From positions 124,001 to 188,000 of the forward strand of contig NZ_NCXM01000002.1 in assembly GCF_002104765.1 (NCBI RefSeq): DNA of 64,000 bases, written 5' to 3'. The position numbers and the translations under genes were made by a program. Origin of the DNA: Mycolicibacterium vulneris (GTDB lineage Bacteria; Actinomycetota; Actinomycetes; Mycobacteriales; Mycobacteriaceae). The first letter of the stretch is position 1. Each line of letters begins with the position of its first letter. Shown piece after piece: positions 27,200 to 40,800 of this stretch. A model generated the notes under the pieces. The model searched no databases and was not told the DNA's origin. It saw nothing but the letters and a program-made list of their open reading frames with translations.

Positions 27200-28261
27200 A
27201 TGAGCGTCGTCGCCGGCGTCTTCGGTGCGCTACCGCCGCACCGATACTCCCAGCGCGAGCTCACCGACTTCTTCGTCAACATCCCGGAGTTCGAGGGCTA
27301 CGAGGACATCGTCCGGCAGCTGCATGCCAGCTCCAAAGTCGGCAGCCGTCACCTGGTGCTGCCGATGGAGCAATACCCCGCGCTGACCGACTTCGGCATC
27401 GCGAACCGGGTCTTCACCGAACACGCCGTGAAGCTGGGCTGCGACGCGCTGTCCGGCGCGCTCGACGAGGCGGGACTGCAGCCCCGGGACGTCGACGTGC
27501 TCATCACCACCACCGTCACCGGCCTCACCGTGCCGTCCGTGGACGCCCGGATCGCCGCGCAACTCGGCCTGCGCGACGACGTGCGACGGGTGCCGATGTT
27601 CGGCCTCGGCTGCGTGGCCGGCGCCGCGGGAATGGCCCGCGTGAACGACTACCTGCGCGGCGCACCGGACGCGGTGGCCGCCCTGCTCTCCGTCGAACTG
27701 TGCTCGCTGACCTATCCCGGATACAAGCCGTCGCTGGCCGGTATGGTCGGCAGCGCCCTGTTCGCGGACGGGGCAGCGGCGGTGGTGGCCGTCGGCGAGC
27801 GGCGCGCCGAACAACTGGCCGCCGGCGGGCCCACCATCATCGACTCGCGCAGCCACCTGTACCCCGATTCGCTGCGCACCATGGGCTTCGACGTCGGCGC
27901 CACCGGCTTCGAGCTGGTGCTGTCCAAGGACGTCGCGGCCGTCGTCGAGCAGTACATCGCAGCGGATGTCACAGAGTTCCTGGGGGCGCACGGCCTGACG
28001 ACGGCGGACATCGGCGCATACGTGAGCCACCCCGGCGGCCCCAAGGTCATCGAGGCCATCAACGCTGCGCTCAGCCTGCCGCCCGAGGCCCTCGAGCTCA
28101 CCTGGCGTTCACTCGGCGAGATCGGCAACCTCTCGTCGGCGTCGGTGCTGCACGTGCTGCGCGACACCATGGCCAAGCCGCCGCCGAGCGGAAGCCCCGG
28201 TCTGATGCTCGCGATGGGTCCAGGATTCTGTTCCGAACTGGTGTTGTTGCGTTGGCACTGA
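27200..28261 (+). CDS. pks10: Type III polyketide synthase, Pks10-like
   Basis: 353 residues, the same length as M. tuberculosis Pks10. Chalcone-synthase superfamily homodimer that extends an acyl-CoA with malonyl-type units and cyclises the product. The catalytic triad is complete: Cys138 (GLGCVAGA), His277 (SHPGGPKV), Asn310 (GNLSSAS). Mycobacterial relatives use long-chain acyl-CoA to make alkylpyrones and alkylresorcinols, and Pks10 has been linked to phthiocerol dimycocerosate. It and the Pks11-like enzyme at the far end of the cluster are paralogues that bracket the type I synthases. Confidence 0.92.
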   Translation: MSVVAGVFGALPPHRYSQRELTDFFVNIPEFEGYEDIVRQLHASSKVGSRHLVLPMEQYPALTDFGIANRVFTEHAVKLGCDALSGALDEAGLQPRDVDVLITTTVTGLTVPSVDARIAAQLGLRDDVRRVPMFGLGCVAGAAGMARVNDYLRGAPDAVAALLSVELCSLTYPGYKPSLAGMVGSALFADGAAAVVAVGERRAEQLAAGGPTIIDSRSHLYPDSLRTMGFDVGATGFELVLSKDVAAVVEQYIAADVTEFLGAHGLTTADIGAYVSHPGGPKVIEAINAALSLPPEALELTWRSLGEIGNLSSASVLHVLRDTMAKPPPSGSPGLMLAMGPGFCSELVLLRWH

Positions 28262-28402
28262 TCCTCGCCCGCGCGCTCCCGTTCCTACCGTAAGGCGTCG
28301 GCTTTTTGGGCGTTGAAAAGAGTGTGTGGCGGTGGGACCCCGGTTGGCGTGGGGGACCCGCCGCGGAGGTATCGCTGTGAGTGACACGAGAGGCCGCCTT
28401 CG

Positions 28403-31400
28403 ATGAACGGCAACACCGAAGAGCTGATCAAGGCTCTTCGCCAGTCGCTGAAAGACAACGAGCGGCTCAAGCGCGAGAACCGCCAGTACCTGGCTTTGAT
28501 AGCAGAACGAGCGACCGAACCGGTGGCGGTGGTCGGCATGGCCTGCCGGTACCCGGGCGGCGTGAATTCACCAGAGGCTCTGTGGCAGATGGTGGTCGAG
28601 GGCCGCGATGTGGTCTCGGAGTTCCCCGCGGACCGCGGCTGGAACCTGACCGGTCTGTTCGACGCGGATCCCGACGCCGTGGGCAAGTCGTACGCGCGGT
28701 GCGGCGGGTTCCTCTCGGATGTCGGCGATTTCGACGCCGCGTTCTTCGGGATCGCCCCCAGCGAGGCGCTGGCCATGGACCCGCAACAGCGCCTGCTGCT
28801 CGAGGTGTCTTGGGAGGCGTTGGAGCGGGCCGGGATTGACCCCGCCACCCTGCGCGGCTCGGCGACCGGTGTGTTCGCCGGGATATTCCACGGCTCCTAC
28901 GGGGGTCAGGGACGGGTGCCGGGACACCTGGAGCGATACGGTCTGCGCGGTTCGACGCTCAGCGTCGCCTCAGGCCGGGTGGCCTATTCGCTGGGCTTCG
29001 AGGGCCCGGCCGTCTCGGTGGACACGGCGTGTTCGTCGTCGCTGGTGGCGCTGCACCTGGCGGCGCAGTCGTTGCGTTCCGGTGAGTGCGATCTGGCGCT
29101 GGCGGGCGGCGTGACCGTGATGGCCACACCGGCGATGTTCATCGAGTTCAGCCGGCAGCGGGCGCTGGCCGCCGACGGCCGGTGCAAGGCGTACGCGGGT
29201 GCCGCCGACGGCACCGGGTTCTCCGAAGGCGTCGGCGTGCTGGTGCTGGAACGGCTGGCCGATGCCCGGCGGCACGGACATCCGGTGCTCGCGGTGTTCC
29301 GCGGGTCCGCGGTGAATCAGGACGGCGCCTCCAACGGCCTGGCGACTCCCAACGGTCCGTCGCAGCAACGGGTGATCAAGGCGGCCCTGGCCAACGCGCG
29401 GCTGGGCACGGCCGACGTCGATCTGGTCGAGGGCCACGGCACGGGCACCACGCTCGGGGATCCCATTGAGGCGCAAGCGGTTCTGGCGACCTACGGGCAG
29501 GACCGGCCCGCGGATCAGCCGCTGTGGCTGGGCTCGATCAAATCGAACATGGGTCACACCTCGGCCGCCGCGGGCGCCGGCGGAGTGATCAAGATGGTGC
29601 AGGCGATTCGCCACGGGGTGATGCCCAAGACGCTGCACGTGGATGAGCCGACGCCGCATGTGGATTGGACCGCCGGGGCGGTGTCGCTGCTGACGGAGCA
29701 GCGGCCCTGGCCGGCGGTGGACCGGCCGCGCCGCGCGGGAGTCTCGTCCTTCGGCATCAGTGGCACCAACGCGCACGTCATCGTGGAGCAATACGAACCC
29801 GAACCCGAAACCGCCACCCGCCCAGGCGATGACGTGGTGGTGCCGTGGGTGCTCTCGGCCCGCTCGGGTGAGGCGCTGGCCAACCAGGCAGCGCGGCTAC
29901 TGGCCCGGGTGAAGGCCGATCCCGGTGTGCGGGTGCTGGACGTGGGCTGGTCGCTGATCGCGACGCGGTCGCGCTTCGATCACCGCGCGGTGATCGTGGG
30001 CGCCGACGGCGCGCAGTTGCTGCGCGGACTGACGGCGCTGGCGGCCGGCGAGCAGGGCGCGGGCCTGGTGGTCGGCCGCGCGCAGCCGGTGGCCAAGACG
30101 GTGTTCGTGTTCCCCGGCCAGGGCTCGCAATGGGTCGGCATGGGCGCCCAATTGCTGGACAGCTCGAGGGTATTCGCCGAGCACCTGCAGCGCTGCGACA
30201 AGGCGCTCGCCGAATACGTCGACTGGTCGCTGATCGACGTGATCCGCGGCGGCCCGGGCGCACCCGGGCTGGACCGGGTGGACGTGGTGCAGCCGGCGCT
30301 GTGGGCGGTGATGGTGTCGCTGGCCGAACTGTGGCGGTCGGTGGGCGTGTCGCCCGATGCGGTGATCGGCCATTCGCAGGGCGAGATCGCGGCGGCCTAT
30401 GTGGCGGGGGCGCTGTCGCTGGAAGACGCCGCCCGGGTGGTCGCGCTGCGCAGCCGGCTGCTGGTCCAGTTGTCGGGCCGGGGCGGCATGGTCTCGTTGG
30501 CGTGCAGTCTGCCGCGCGCCGAGCAGCTGATCGCCGGCTGGGGTGAGCGGCTGAATATCGCCACCGTCAACGGTGTTGCGGCGGTGGTGGTCTCCGGCGA
30601 GGTGGACGCCCTGGCCGAGCTGATGCAACGGTCCGAAGCCGACAACATCCGCGCCCGCAGGATCGACGTCGACTACGCATCGCATTCGGCACAGGTGGAC
30701 GTGATTCGCGAGTCCCTCGCCGACGCGCTGCACGACCTGGCGCCCCGGTCGTCGGCGGTCGCCTTCTTCTCCACTGTCACCGGTGAGCTGATGGACACCG
30801 CGGGGCTGAACGCCGACTACTGGTTCCAAAGCATCCGGCACACCGTGCAATTCGAGCGGGCGGTGCGCGGCGCGTGCGACGCGGGCTATCACGCGTTCAT
30901 CGAATCCAGCCCGCATCCCGTGCTGATGGCCGCCATCGAAGAAACGATGCCCGACAGCGAGCGGGCGTGCGTCATCCCGTCGCTGGGCCGCGAGGACGGC
31001 GGCCTGGACCGCTTCTGGCTATCGGCCGCCCAGGCCCACGTGGCGGGCGTGGCCGTCGACTGGCGCGCCGCGATGGCCGGCCTGGGTGGCCGGGCCGTCG
31101 ACCTGCCGACGTACGGGTTTGTCCGGCAACACTTTTGGCTTCCGGGCGGGTCGACGGGGTCGCAAGACGTCGCCACCCTGGGCCTGGCCGCCGCCGAGCA
31201 CGGGTTGCTCGGTGCGGTGGTGCCGCGGCCCGATTCCGGCGGTGTGGTGCTGACGGGCCGGTTGTCGACCGCGGCCCACCCGTGGCTGGCCGATCACACG
31301 GTGGGCGAGACGGTGCTGTTCCCCGGGGCCGGGTTCGTCGAGTTGGCCATCCGCGCCGGCGACGAGGTCGGCGCTGCGGTGCTCGACGAGCTGACCTTGT

Positions 31401-34400
31401 CGGCTCCGTTGCTGCTGCCCCCGGCCGGGGGCGTGCAGGTACAGCTGGTGGTCGGCGCGCCCGACCAGTCGGGGTTGCGGCGCTTGTCGGTGTATTCCGC
31501 TGGCGACGAACCGGATTCGGAGTGGGTGTTGCATGCCGAGGGGTTGCTGCGGCCGGGCACGGTGACACCGGCCGCGGACTTCTCGATCTGGCCGCCCGCC
31601 GGGGCGAGCGCGGTGGACGTCACCGGCGCTTACGCCCGGCTGGCGCAGCGGGGCTACGACTACGGCGGCGCCTTCCGGGGTCTGCGGGCCATGTGGCAGC
31701 GCGGGGACGAGCTCTTCGCCGAGATCGTCGTGCCCGACGACACCGGAACGCAGGATGGTGGCTTCGGAGTGCATCCCGTGCTCCTGGATGCGGCGCTGCA
31801 CGCGATCGGCGTCGCCGCCGAGCAGGACCAGACCGTGTTGCCGTTCTCGTGGCAGGGTGTGTCGCTGCACGCCTCGGGCGCGTCGCGGGCGAGGGTCCGG
31901 ATCGCGCCGGCCGGCCCCGGATCGGTGTCCGTGGAACTGGCTGACGGAGCCGGACTTCCGGTGCTCTCGGTGCGATCCTTGGCCATGCGCCCGGTCTCGG
32001 CCGAGCAGTTGTCGGCGGCTCCCGCGCAGCGCTCCGAGGGATTGCTCGACGTGACGTGGTCGCCGATCGCACTGGGCGCCGGCGAGGGCGGTGCCGAGGC
32101 CACGCTGTGGGAGCTGGGCGATCACGGCGGCGACGTGGTGAAGGCCGTGCACGCCGCGGCCGCCGAGATTCTGGCGACGTTGCAATCGTGGTTGCCCGAC
32201 GAAAACGCCGGGGTGCTGGCCGTGCAGACCCGCGGGGCCGTCGCCCTTGCCGGCGAAGACGTTTCGGACCTGGCCGGTGCGGCGGTATGGGGCCTGGTGC
32301 GCTCGGCGCAGGCCGAGCACCCGGGCCGGATGGTGCTGATCGACTCCGATGGCTCCGTCGACGCCGGCGCGGTGATCGACTGCGGCGAGCCGCAGGTGGT
32401 GGTGCGCCAGGGCGTGGCGTACGCGGCGCGGCTGCGGCCGGTGCGCACGGGCTCCGCCGTCGCGCTGCCTCCCGCCGGCTGGCGGTTGGATGCCGGTGGC
32501 GAGGGCACGCTGGAGGACCTGGTCGTGAGTCCTTGCCCACCAACCGAATTGACCGGCGGGCAGGTGCGGGTGGCGGTGGCCGCCATCGGTGTCAACTTCC
32601 GCGATGTCCTGGTGGCCCTGGGGATGTATCCCGGCGGCGGGCAGCTGGGCGCCGAGGGCTCCGGCGTGGTCGTCGAGGTGGGACCCGACGTGACCGGGCT
32701 GGCCGTCGGTGACGCGGTGATGGGGCTGCTCGGTGTCGTCGGTTCCGAGGCCGTGGTGGATCACCGAGTGGTGACACCGGTGCCGGCGGGCTTGTCGTTG
32801 GTGGCGGCCGCGGGCGTGCCGGTGGTGTTCCTGACGGCGCTGTACGGGCTGTCGGTGCTGGGCGGGCTGCGCGCCGGCGAGCGGGTCTTGGTGCACACCG
32901 CCACCGGCGGGGTGGGCATGGCCGCGGTGCAGCTGGCCCGGCACTGGGGCGCCGAGGTGTTCGTCACCGCCAGCCGCGGTAAGTGGGACACCTTGCGCGC
33001 GATGGGATTCGACAACGACCACATCGGTGATTCGCGCACGACGGAGTTCGAAGCGAAATTCTCGGTTGCTACCAATGGTGCCGGGTTCGACGTCGTGCTC
33101 AACTCGCTGGCCGGTGAGTTCACCGACGCGTCGTTGCGGCTGTTGGCTCCCGGCGGACGATTCATCGAGATGGGCAAGACCGATGTGCGCGATCCGCACG
33201 TCATCGCCGACGAGTATCGGGGTGCGGATTATCGGGCGTTCGACCTGATGGAGGCCGGCCCCGACCGCACCGGGGCCATGCTGGCCGAGATCGTGGGACT
33301 GTTGGCCGAAGGCGTCTTGAAACCGTTGCCGCTGAAGACCTTTGACGTCCGCTGCGCCTCGGCGGCCTATCGCTACGTCAGCCAGGCGCGCCACATCGGC
33401 AAGGTCGCGCTCACCGTCCCGTCGGGGCCCGGTGAGGTGCTCAGCGGCTGCACTGGGGGCCTGGCGGGCGCCAGCGTGGTGATCACCGGTGGCACCGGGA
33501 TGGCCGGTTCGGCGCTGGCCCGCCACCTCGTCGACCGTTACCGGGTGGCGAACCTGGTGCTGGTCAGCCGGACCGGCGCCCGGGCCGCCGGGGTCGCCGA
33601 ACTGGTGGCCGGGCTGCAGCAGGCCGGCGCGCAAGTGTCGGTGGTGGCCTGCGATGTCGCCGACCCCGACGCGGCATCGGCGATGCTGGCCCAGATACCG
33701 GCGCAGTACCCGCTGCGCGGAATCGTGCACGCCGCCGGCATTCTCGACGACGGGCTGATCTCGTCGCTGACCCCGGATCGGGTGGATGCGGTCCTGCGCG
33801 CCAAGGTCGACGGGGCCTGGAACCTGCACGAGCTCACCCGGCACCTGAATCTCTCTGCGTTCGTGGTGTTTTCGTCGATGGCGGGGATCGTGGGCACCCC
33901 GGGTCAAGCCAACTACGCGGCGGCCAACAGTTTCCTCGACGGGTTGGCTGCCTATCGGCGCGCCCACGGACTGCCCGGTCTGTCGCTGGCCTGGGGCCTG
34001 TGGGAGCAGGCCTCGGCGATGACGGCGCACCTCGGGGATCGCGACAAGGCCCGGATGAGCAGGATCGGGCTGGCGCCGCTGTCCACCGAACAGGCGCTGG
34101 CGGCGTTCGACGCCGCGATGCTGGTCGACGCTTCAGTGCTGGTGGCCGCGCGGGTGGACCGGGCGGCCCTGTCCGACAACATCGCCGCGCTGCCTCCGCT
34201 GTTGCGCGAACTGGTGGCAGGCCCGACCCGGCGCGTCATCGACGACACGGACGTCGCCGCGTCGACGACCGGCCTTTCGGCGCGCCTGCACGGGCTGACT
34301 CCGGAGGCGCGACAGCGCGAACTTGTCGACCTGGTGTGCGGCAACGCGGCGATGGTGCTGGGCGTGCCCAATCCGGCCGACATCGACGCCGGCCGCGCCT

Positions 34401-34798
34401 TCCAAGAGCTCGGCTTCGATTCGCTGACCGCCGTCGAACTGCGCAACCGGCTCAAAAACGCGACGGGCCTTACCCTTTCACCGACGCTGATCTTCGACTA
34501 TCCGACGCCCACCGCGCTGGCCGCGCACCTGGACACCCAACTGGCCGGCACCGCCGGAGGCGACGACCAGCCGAACCTGATGGGTCGCTTCAACGACGTC
34601 ACCCGCGAACTGCAGGCGCTGCTCGGCGCACCCAACTGGAACGCCGACGACAAATCGGTGCTGCGGGCCCGCATACACAGCCTGCTCGCCGCGCTCCCGG
34701 CAAGCGAACCTTCCGATTCCGCACAGCTCGACGACGACCTCGCCGCCGCCACCGAAAGCCAACTCTTTGCGATTCTCGATGAAGAACTCGGCCGCTGA
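28403..34798 (+). CDS. pks7: Type I modular polyketide synthase, Pks7-like: KS-AT-DH-ER-KR-ACP
   Basis: 2131 residues. Order: N-terminal docking coiled coil (about 5-32), KS (39-462, Cys210 in DTACSSSL), AT (566-866, Ser658 in GHSQGE), DH (931-1196), ER (1376-1672), KR (1689-1876) and ACP (1969-2045, phosphopantetheine Ser2007 in GFDSL), then a C-terminal docking tail. The AT motif YASH (758-761) predicts methylmalonyl-CoA. The first DH motif reads HTVGE (His965 to Glu969) where HxxxG is normal; the second, [10 protein letters not shown], is intact. KR has an LDD motif (B-type) plus Ser and YAAAN. ER has [10 protein letters not shown]. No thioesterase. Gap of 141 bp after pks10; GAGAGG precedes the ATG. 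Confidence 0.93.
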   Translation: MNGNTEELIKALRQSLKDNERLKRENRQYLALIAERATEPVAVVGMACRYPGGVNSPEALWQMVVEGRDVVSEFPADRGWNLTGLFDADPDAVGKSYARCGGFLSDVGDFDAAFFGIAPSEALAMDPQQRLLLEVSWEALERAGIDPATLRGSATGVFAGIFHGSYGGQGRVPGHLERYGLRGSTLSVASGRVAYSLGFEGPAVSVDTACSSSLVALHLAAQSLRSGECDLALAGGVTVMATPAMFIEFSRQRALAADGRCKAYAGAADGTGFSEGVGVLVLERLADARRHGHPVLAVFRGSAVNQDGASNGLATPNGPSQQRVIKAALANARLGTADVDLVEGHGTGTTLGDPIEAQAVLATYGQDRPADQPLWLGSIKSNMGHTSAAAGAGGVIKMVQAIRHGVMPKTLHVDEPTPHVDWTAGAVSLLTEQRPWPAVDRPRRAGVSSFGISGTNAHVIVEQYEPEPETATRPGDDVVVPWVLSARSGEALANQAARLLARVKADPGVRVLDVGWSLIATRSRFDHRAVIVGADGAQLLRGLTALAAGEQGAGLVVGRAQPVAKTVFVFPGQGSQWVGMGAQLLDSSRVFAEHLQRCDKALAEYVDWSLIDVIRGGPGAPGLDRVDVVQPALWAVMVSLAELWRSVGVSPDAVIGHSQGEIAAAYVAGALSLEDAARVVALRSRLLVQLSGRGGMVSLACSLPRAEQLIAGWGERLNIATVNGVAAVVVSGEVDALAELMQRSEADNIRARRIDVDYASHSAQVDVIRESLADALHDLAPRSSAVAFFSTVTGELMDTAGLNADYWFQSIRHTVQFERAVRGACDAGYHAFIESSPHPVLMAAIEETMPDSERACVIPSLGREDGGLDRFWLSAAQAHVAGVAVDWRAAMAGLGGRAVDLPTYGFVRQHFWLPGGSTGSQDVATLGLAAAEHGLLGAVVPRPDSGGVVLTGRLSTAAHPWLADHTVGETVLFPGAGFVELAIRAGDEVGAAVLDELTLSAPLLLPPAGGVQVQLVVGAPDQSGLRRLSVYSAGDEPDSEWVLHAEGLLRPGTVTPAADFSIWPPAGASAVDVTGAYARLAQRGYDYGGAFRGLRAMWQRGDELFAEIVVPDDTGTQDGGFGVHPVLLDAALHAIGVAAEQDQTVLPFSWQGVSLHASGASRARVRIAPAGPGSVSVELADGAGLPVLSVRSLAMRPVSAEQLSAAPAQRSEGLLDVTWSPIALGAGEGGAEATLWELGDHGGDVVKAVHAAAAEILATLQSWLPDENAGVLAVQTRGAVALAGEDVSDLAGAAVWGLVRSAQAEHPGRMVLIDSDGSVDAGAVIDCGEPQVVVRQGVAYAARLRPVRTGSAVALPPAGWRLDAGGEGTLEDLVVSPCPPTELTGGQVRVAVAAIGVNFRDVLVALGMYPGGGQLGAEGSGVVVEVGPDVTGLAVGDAVMGLLGVVGSEAVVDHRVVTPVPAGLSLVAAAGVPVVFLTALYGLSVLGGLRAGERVLVHTATGGVGMAAVQLARHWGAEVFVTASRGKWDTLRAMGFDNDHIGDSRTTEFEAKFSVATNGAGFDVVLNSLAGEFTDASLRLLAPGGRFIEMGKTDVRDPHVIADEYRGADYRAFDLMEAGPDRTGAMLAEIVGLLAEGVLKPLPLKTFDVRCASAAYRYVSQARHIGKVALTVPSGPGEVLSGCTGGLAGASVVITGGTGMAGSALARHLVDRYRVANLVLVSRTGARAAGVAELVAGLQQAGAQVSVVACDVADPDAASAMLAQIPAQYPLRGIVHAAGILDDGLISSLTPDRVDAVLRAKVDGAWNLHELTRHLNLSAFVVFSSMAGIVGTPGQANYAAANSFLDGLAAYRRAHGLPGLSLAWGLWEQASAMTAHLGDRDKARMSRIGLAPLSTEQALAAFDAAMLVDASVLVAARVDRAALSDNIAALPPLLRELVAGPTRRVIDDTDVAASTTGLSARLHGLTPEARQRELVDLVCGNAAMVLGVPNPADIDAGRAFQELGFDSLTAVELRNRLKNATGLTLSPTLIFDYPTPTALAAHLDTQLAGTAGGDDQPNLMGRFNDVTRELQALLGAPNWNADDKSVLRARIHSLLAALPASEPSDSAQLDDDLAAATESQLFAILDEELGR

Positions 34799-34817
34799 CA
34801 CCCCACAAGGAGCAACG

Positions 34818-37800
34818 ATGCCGGGCACCACGCAGCACGTCGACTACCTGAAACGCCTCACGGCGGACCTCAGGCGGACCCGGCGGCGCGTCGCGGAACT
34901 GGAGGGCCAACTCTCCGAGCCGGTCGCCGTGGTGGGCATGGCGTGTCGCTACGCCGGTGGCGTCGAATCGCCAGAAGACCTGTGGCAACTCGTGATCGAG
35001 GGCCGCGACACGGTGTCGGACTTCCCGGCCGACCGCGGCTGGGACGTCGAGGGGTTGTACGACCCCGACCCCGACACCAAGGGAAAGATGTACACCCGGC
35101 AGGGCAGCTTCCTGCAGGACGCGGGAGACTTCGACGCCGGATTCTTCGGCATCGGGCCCAGCGAGGCGCTGGCCATGGACCCCCAGCAACGGATGATGCT
35201 GGAGATCTCCTGGGAAGCGTTGGAGCGGGCCGGCATCGACCCCTTCGCGCTGCGCGGCTCGGCGACCGGTGTATTCGCCGGGGTGATCCACGCCGGCTAT
35301 GGCGGCGAGGTGAAAGGCGAGCTGGAGGGCTACGGGCTCACCGGCTCGACGCTGAGCGTGACCTCGGGCCGGGTGTCCTACGTGTTGGGCTTGGAAGGCC
35401 CCGCGGTGTCGGTGGACACCGCGTGTTCGTCATCGCTGGTCTCCATGCATCTGGCCGCGCAGTCGCTGCGGTCGGGAGAATGCGATCTGGCGCTGGCCGG
35501 CGGGGTGACCGTGATGGCCACCCCCGCGGCCTTCGTCGAGTTCAGCCGTCAGCGCGCGCTTGCCCCCGATGGTCGCTGCAAGGTGTACGCCGGTGCGGCG
35601 GACGGGACTTCGTGGTCGGAGGGCGCGGGCGTCCTGGTGCTGGAGCGGTTGGCCGATGCGCGGCGCCTGGGGCATCCCGTGCTGGCGGTGCTGCGCGGCA
35701 CGGCGGTCAATCAGGATGGCGCGTCGAACGGGTTGACCGCGCCCAATGGGCCGTCGCAGCAGCGGGTGATCCGGGCGGCGCTGGCGAACGCCGGGCTGAC
35801 GGCCGCGGACGTGGATGTGGTCGAGGGTCACGGGACCGGGACAGTGCTCGGGGACCCCATCGAGGCCCAGGCGCTGCTGGCGACCTACGGGCAGGATCGT
35901 CCCGCGGACCGGCCGCTGTGGTTGGGGTCGATCAAATCCAACATCGGGCATACCTCGGCCGCGGCGGGGGTGGCCGGGGTGATCAAGATGGTGCAGGCGA
36001 TCCGGCACGGGGTGATGCCCAAGACGCTGCACGTGGATGTCCCGTCGCCGCATGTGGATTGGTCGGCCGGCGCGGTGTCGCTGTTGACCGAGCCGCAGCC
36101 GTGGCCGGATCACGGCGGGATACGGCGGGCGGGCGTCTCGTCGTTCGGGATCAGCGGCACCAACGCGCACGTGATCGTCGAGCAGGCCCCCGCGCAACTC
36201 GACAGCGAAGCCGAATCGGTTGCGGGGCCGTCGAATCCGGTGATCCCGTGGGTGATTTCGGCCCGGTCGCCCGAGGCGTTGGCCGGCCAGGCCCAACGGC
36301 TGCTGGACCGGCTGCACGCCGACGCGGGTGTGCGGGCGGTGGACGTGGGGTGGTCGCTGGCGACCACCCGGGCTGCCTTCGAGCACCGCGCGGTGCTGGT
36401 CGGCGCCGACCGTGAGGGCCTGACGGCGGGGTTGGCTGGGCTGGCGTCAGGGCGGCCTGACCCGAGCACGCTGGTCGGCCGGACCCGGTCGGCGGGCAAG
36501 CGAGTGTTCGTCTTTCCCGGCCAGGGCTCGCAGTCCCTCGGGATGGGTGCCGAGCTGTATGACCGTTTTCCCGTGTTCAAGCAGGCCTTCGACGAGGCGG
36601 TCGCGGCGGTGGACGCTCACGCGCGGCTGCCGCTGCGCGAGGTGATGTGGGGCTCCGACCCGGAGTTGTTGCAGAGCACCGAGTTCGCTCAGCCGGCGTT
36701 GTTCATCGTAGAGATCGCGTTGGCCGCGCTGTGGCAATCCTTCGGTGTGACACCGGATGTGGTGATCGGCCATTCGGTGGGCGAGATCGCCGCCGCGTGT
36801 GTGGCCGGGGCGGTGTCACTGCCCGACGCGGCGCGGCTGGTGGCGGCGCGCGGCCGGCTGATGGCCGGGCTGCCCGCCGGCGGCGTGATGGTCGCGGTGA
36901 GCGCAACCGAAGCCGAGGTTGCTGGACTGCTGAACGGTGCCGTGAGCATCGCGGCGGTCAACGGCCCGCGATCGCTGGTGCTCTCCGGTGAGCAGGACGC
37001 AGTGGGGGCGGTCGCGGACCGGCTGGCCGCGGCCGGCGCGAGGGTGCGCCGGCTGGCCGTCTCGCACGCGTTTCACTCGCCGTTGATGGAGCCGATGACA
37101 GGGGAGTTCGCGACGGTGGCCGCGGACATGTCGGCGGGTCAGCCGCGGATCGCCCTGGTGTCCAACCTGACCGGGCAACTGGCCGGCCCCGACTACGGGT
37201 CCGTCGGGTACTGGGTCGACCACGTGCGCAAGCCGGTGCGATTCGTCGACGGTGTGCAGCTGGCCGAATCGCTGGGTGCCGGGGTGTTCGTGGAGGTGGG
37301 TCCGGGTGCGGCGCTGTCGTCCGCGGTGGAGCAATCCCTGACGACCGACCGGGCGACCTCGGTGGTGACCATGGCCAAGGGCCGCCCGGAAGCGGACTCG
37401 CTGCTGCGGGCGGCGGCCCAGCTGTTCACGGCCGGCGCCGACGTGCGGTGGGCCGCGGCGTTCGCCGACCCCACCGCGCACCGTGTCGAGCTGCCCACGT
37501 ATGCCTTTGTGCGGCGCCGATTTTGGCTGTCCAGCGATTCGGTGGGTTCGGCCAACATCGCCAGCCTGGGTCTGGCAGAGGCCGGACACGCGCTGCTGGG
37601 CGCGGTGGTGGACCGGCCGGATTCCGGCGGTGTGGTGTTGACGGGCCGGCTTTCGTTTGCCGCCCAACCATGGCTGGCCGACCACGCGGTGGCCGGCACG
37701 GTGCTGTTTCCGGGAGCCGGCTTCGTCGAGTTGGCGTTGCGGGCCGGCGACGAGGTCGGCTGCTCGGTGATCGAGGAGTTGACGCTGTCGGCGCCGCTGG

Positions 37801-40800
37801 TGGTGCCCGCGGCCGGGGTGGTGCACGTTCAGGTCGTGGTGGCTGCGGCCGGCGATGCGGGAACACGCCCGATCGCGGTGTATTCGCGTGCCGCACAATC
37901 GGATTGGGTGCAACACGCCGAGGGAGTGTTGAGTGACGGCGCGCCCGCCCCGGCCGCCGACCTGTCGGTGTGGCCGCCGCTGGGTGCGGACGCGGTGGAC
38001 GTGACCGGCGCGTACGACGACCTGGCGGGTCGCGGCTACGGGTACGGGCCGACCTTTCGGGGGTTGCGGGCCGTATGGCGAAGGGGGACTGAGACTTTCG
38101 CCGAGGTGGAGCTTCCGCAACAGGCCGGGGTGTCGACCAGTGGGTTCGGCATCCATCCGGTGGTCCTGGATGCGGCGCTGCATGCGCTGGGCGCGGCCGA
38201 CGAGCGGATCGAGACCGTCTTGCCGTTCTCGTGGCAAGGAGTGAGCCTGAACGCGGCCGGCGCGTCCCGGGTCCGGGTCAGGCTGGCGCCGGTCGGCGCC
38301 GGTGCCGTGTCGGTCGAGCTGGCCGACTCCTCCGGGCTGCCGGTCCTGTCGGTGCGCGAGCTGGTGACGCGCGCCGTGTCGGCCGATCAGCTGACCGCGG
38401 CCGTGGCGGCCCGCTCGGGTAGCGGTGAGCTGCTCGACGTGGTGTGGTCACCGGCCTCGTTGTCCGGCAACGGCATTGGCGCAGATATCACCGTCTGGGA
38501 GTCGCCGGCCGCCGGCTCGGACGCGGTCAGCTCGGTCTACCGGGCCACGCACGAGGCCCTGGGTCTGTTGCAATCCTGGCTGACGGGTGAGGCGGCCGGG
38601 GTCCTGGTGGTGCTGACCCGCGGGGCGGTGGGGCTGGCGGGCGAGGACGTCGCGGACCTGGCCGGTGCCGCGGTGTGGGGGTTGACGCGTTCGGCGCAGG
38701 CCGAGCACCCCGGCCGGGTGGTGCTGGTCGATACCGACGGAACGCTCGATGTCGCAACCGTGATCGGTTGTGGCGAGCCGCAATTGGTGGTGCGCGACGG
38801 CGTGGCCTTCAGCGCCCGGCTGAAGCCGGCCGACCAGCGACCCCTGCTGCAGCTGCCCGCCCCGCCGTCGGTGTGGCGGCTGGCCGCCGGCGATGCCGGG
38901 ACGCTCGAGGACCTGGCGGTGCAGGAGTACCCGCCGCCGGCGCTGGAGGCCGGTCAGGTGCGGGTGAGCGTCGCCGCCGCCGGGGTGAACTTCCGCGATG
39001 TGCTGGTGGCGCTGGGCATGTACCCGGGCGCCGCGCAGCTGGGCGCCGAGGGCGCCGGAATCGTCACCGAACTCGGCGCCGGCGTGGCGGATTTGGCCGT
39101 CGGGGATTCGGTCCTGGGGATCTTCGGGCTGGCCGGCTCCGAGGCCGCCGTCGATCACCGATTGGTGACCCGGGTGCCGCGGGGCTGGTCGATGACGCAG
39201 GCCGCGGCCGTGCCGGTGGTCTTCTTGACGGCCTATTACGGGCTGTCGGTGCTGGCCGGCCTGCGCGCCGGGCAGCGGGTGCTGGTGCACGCCGCCACCG
39301 GCGGCGTGGGCATGGCCGCCGTACAGCTGGCCCGGCATTGGGGCGCGGAGGTGTTCGCGACCGCCAGCCGCGGCAAGTGGGACACCCTGCGCGCCATGGG
39401 ATTCGACGAGGCACACATCGCGGATTCCCGCACCCTGGAGTTCGAGCAGAAATTCCCCTGCGGCATAGACGTGGTACTCAACTCCCTGGCGGGGGAGTTC
39501 AACGACGCGTCGCTGCGGCTGTTGGGGCCCGGCGGCCGCTTCATCGAAATGGGCAAGACCGATCTGCGTGACCCCGAAGCCGTCGCGGCGGCCCATCCCG
39601 GGGTGACGTATCGCGCGTTCGACCTGATGGAGGCCGGCCCCGACCGCATCGCCGAGATGTTGGCGGAACTGATGGAGCTGTTCGCGGGCGGGGTCCTGGT
39701 GCCGTTGCCGGTCAAGGCATTCGACGCGCGCAGCGCCGCCGACGCCTACCGGTTCGTCAGCCAGGCTCGCCACATCGGCAAGGTCGTGCTCACCATGCCG
39801 GACGGGCCCGCCGGCCTGGCCGGCGGCACCGCACTGATCACCGGCGGCACCGGCATGGCGGGTTCGGCGATGGCGCGGCATCTCGTCGAGCGGCACCGGG
39901 TACCCCACGTGCTGCTGGTCAGTCGCAGCGGTGAACGTGCCGACGGCATGGGCGATCTGGCCGCCGAATTGCGCGAAAAGGGCGCATCGGTGACCGTGGC
40001 GGCCTGCGATGTCGGCGACCGGGATGCGCTCGCGGCGTTGCTGGCGCAGGTGCCCGCACAGTACCCGCTGCGCTCGGTGTTCCACGCGGCGGGCGTGCTC
40101 GACGACGCGGTGATCGCGTCACTGACGCCCGCGCGCATCGACACGGTGTTGCGGGCCAAGGTCGATGGGGCCTGGCATCTGCACGAGCTGACCCAAGGGC
40201 TGGATCTGACCGCGTTCGTGGCGTTTTCGTCGATGGCTGGCATCGTGGGTGCGCCGGGCCAGGGGAACTACGCGGCGGCCAACAGCTTCCTCGACGCGCT
40301 CGCGGCGCACCGCCGAGCTCACGGGCTAGCGGGACTCTCGGTGGCCTGGGGGATGTGGGAAGAGACCTCGACGATGACCCAGCACCTCGGCGAGCGTGAC
40401 AAGGCCAGGATGAGCCGGGCCGGGCTGAGCGCGTTGTCCACTCGGCAGGCGCTGGAGCTGTTGGATGCCGCGTTGCTGACCGAACACCCGATGGCAGTGG
40501 GCACCCGGCTGGACCGGGCAGCGCTGGCGCACCACAGCGACACGCTGCCGCCGCTGCTGAGCCAGTTGGCCACCCGCCCGGCCCGCCGCATCCTGGAGCA
40601 CACCGACATGGTGTCCCTGACGGGGCTGCGCGCGCGGCTCGAGGGCATGACCGCAGAGCAGCGGCGCAGCGAACTGGTGGAATTGGTCTGCAGCAACGCG
40701 GCCACGGTACTGGGCCACAGCTCCGCGGACGTCAACGCCGACGACGCGTTCGGCGACCTCGGGTTCGATTCGCTGACCGCCGTGGAACTGCGCAACCGGC

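Noticed and set aside
31019..34030. ~1000-codon minus-strand frame opposite pks7
   Set aside because: Complementary shadow of a GC-rich synthase gene; no recognisable protein features. Similar shadows opposite pheT (16051-18546) and the lipase fusion (49517-52225) were dropped for the same reason.
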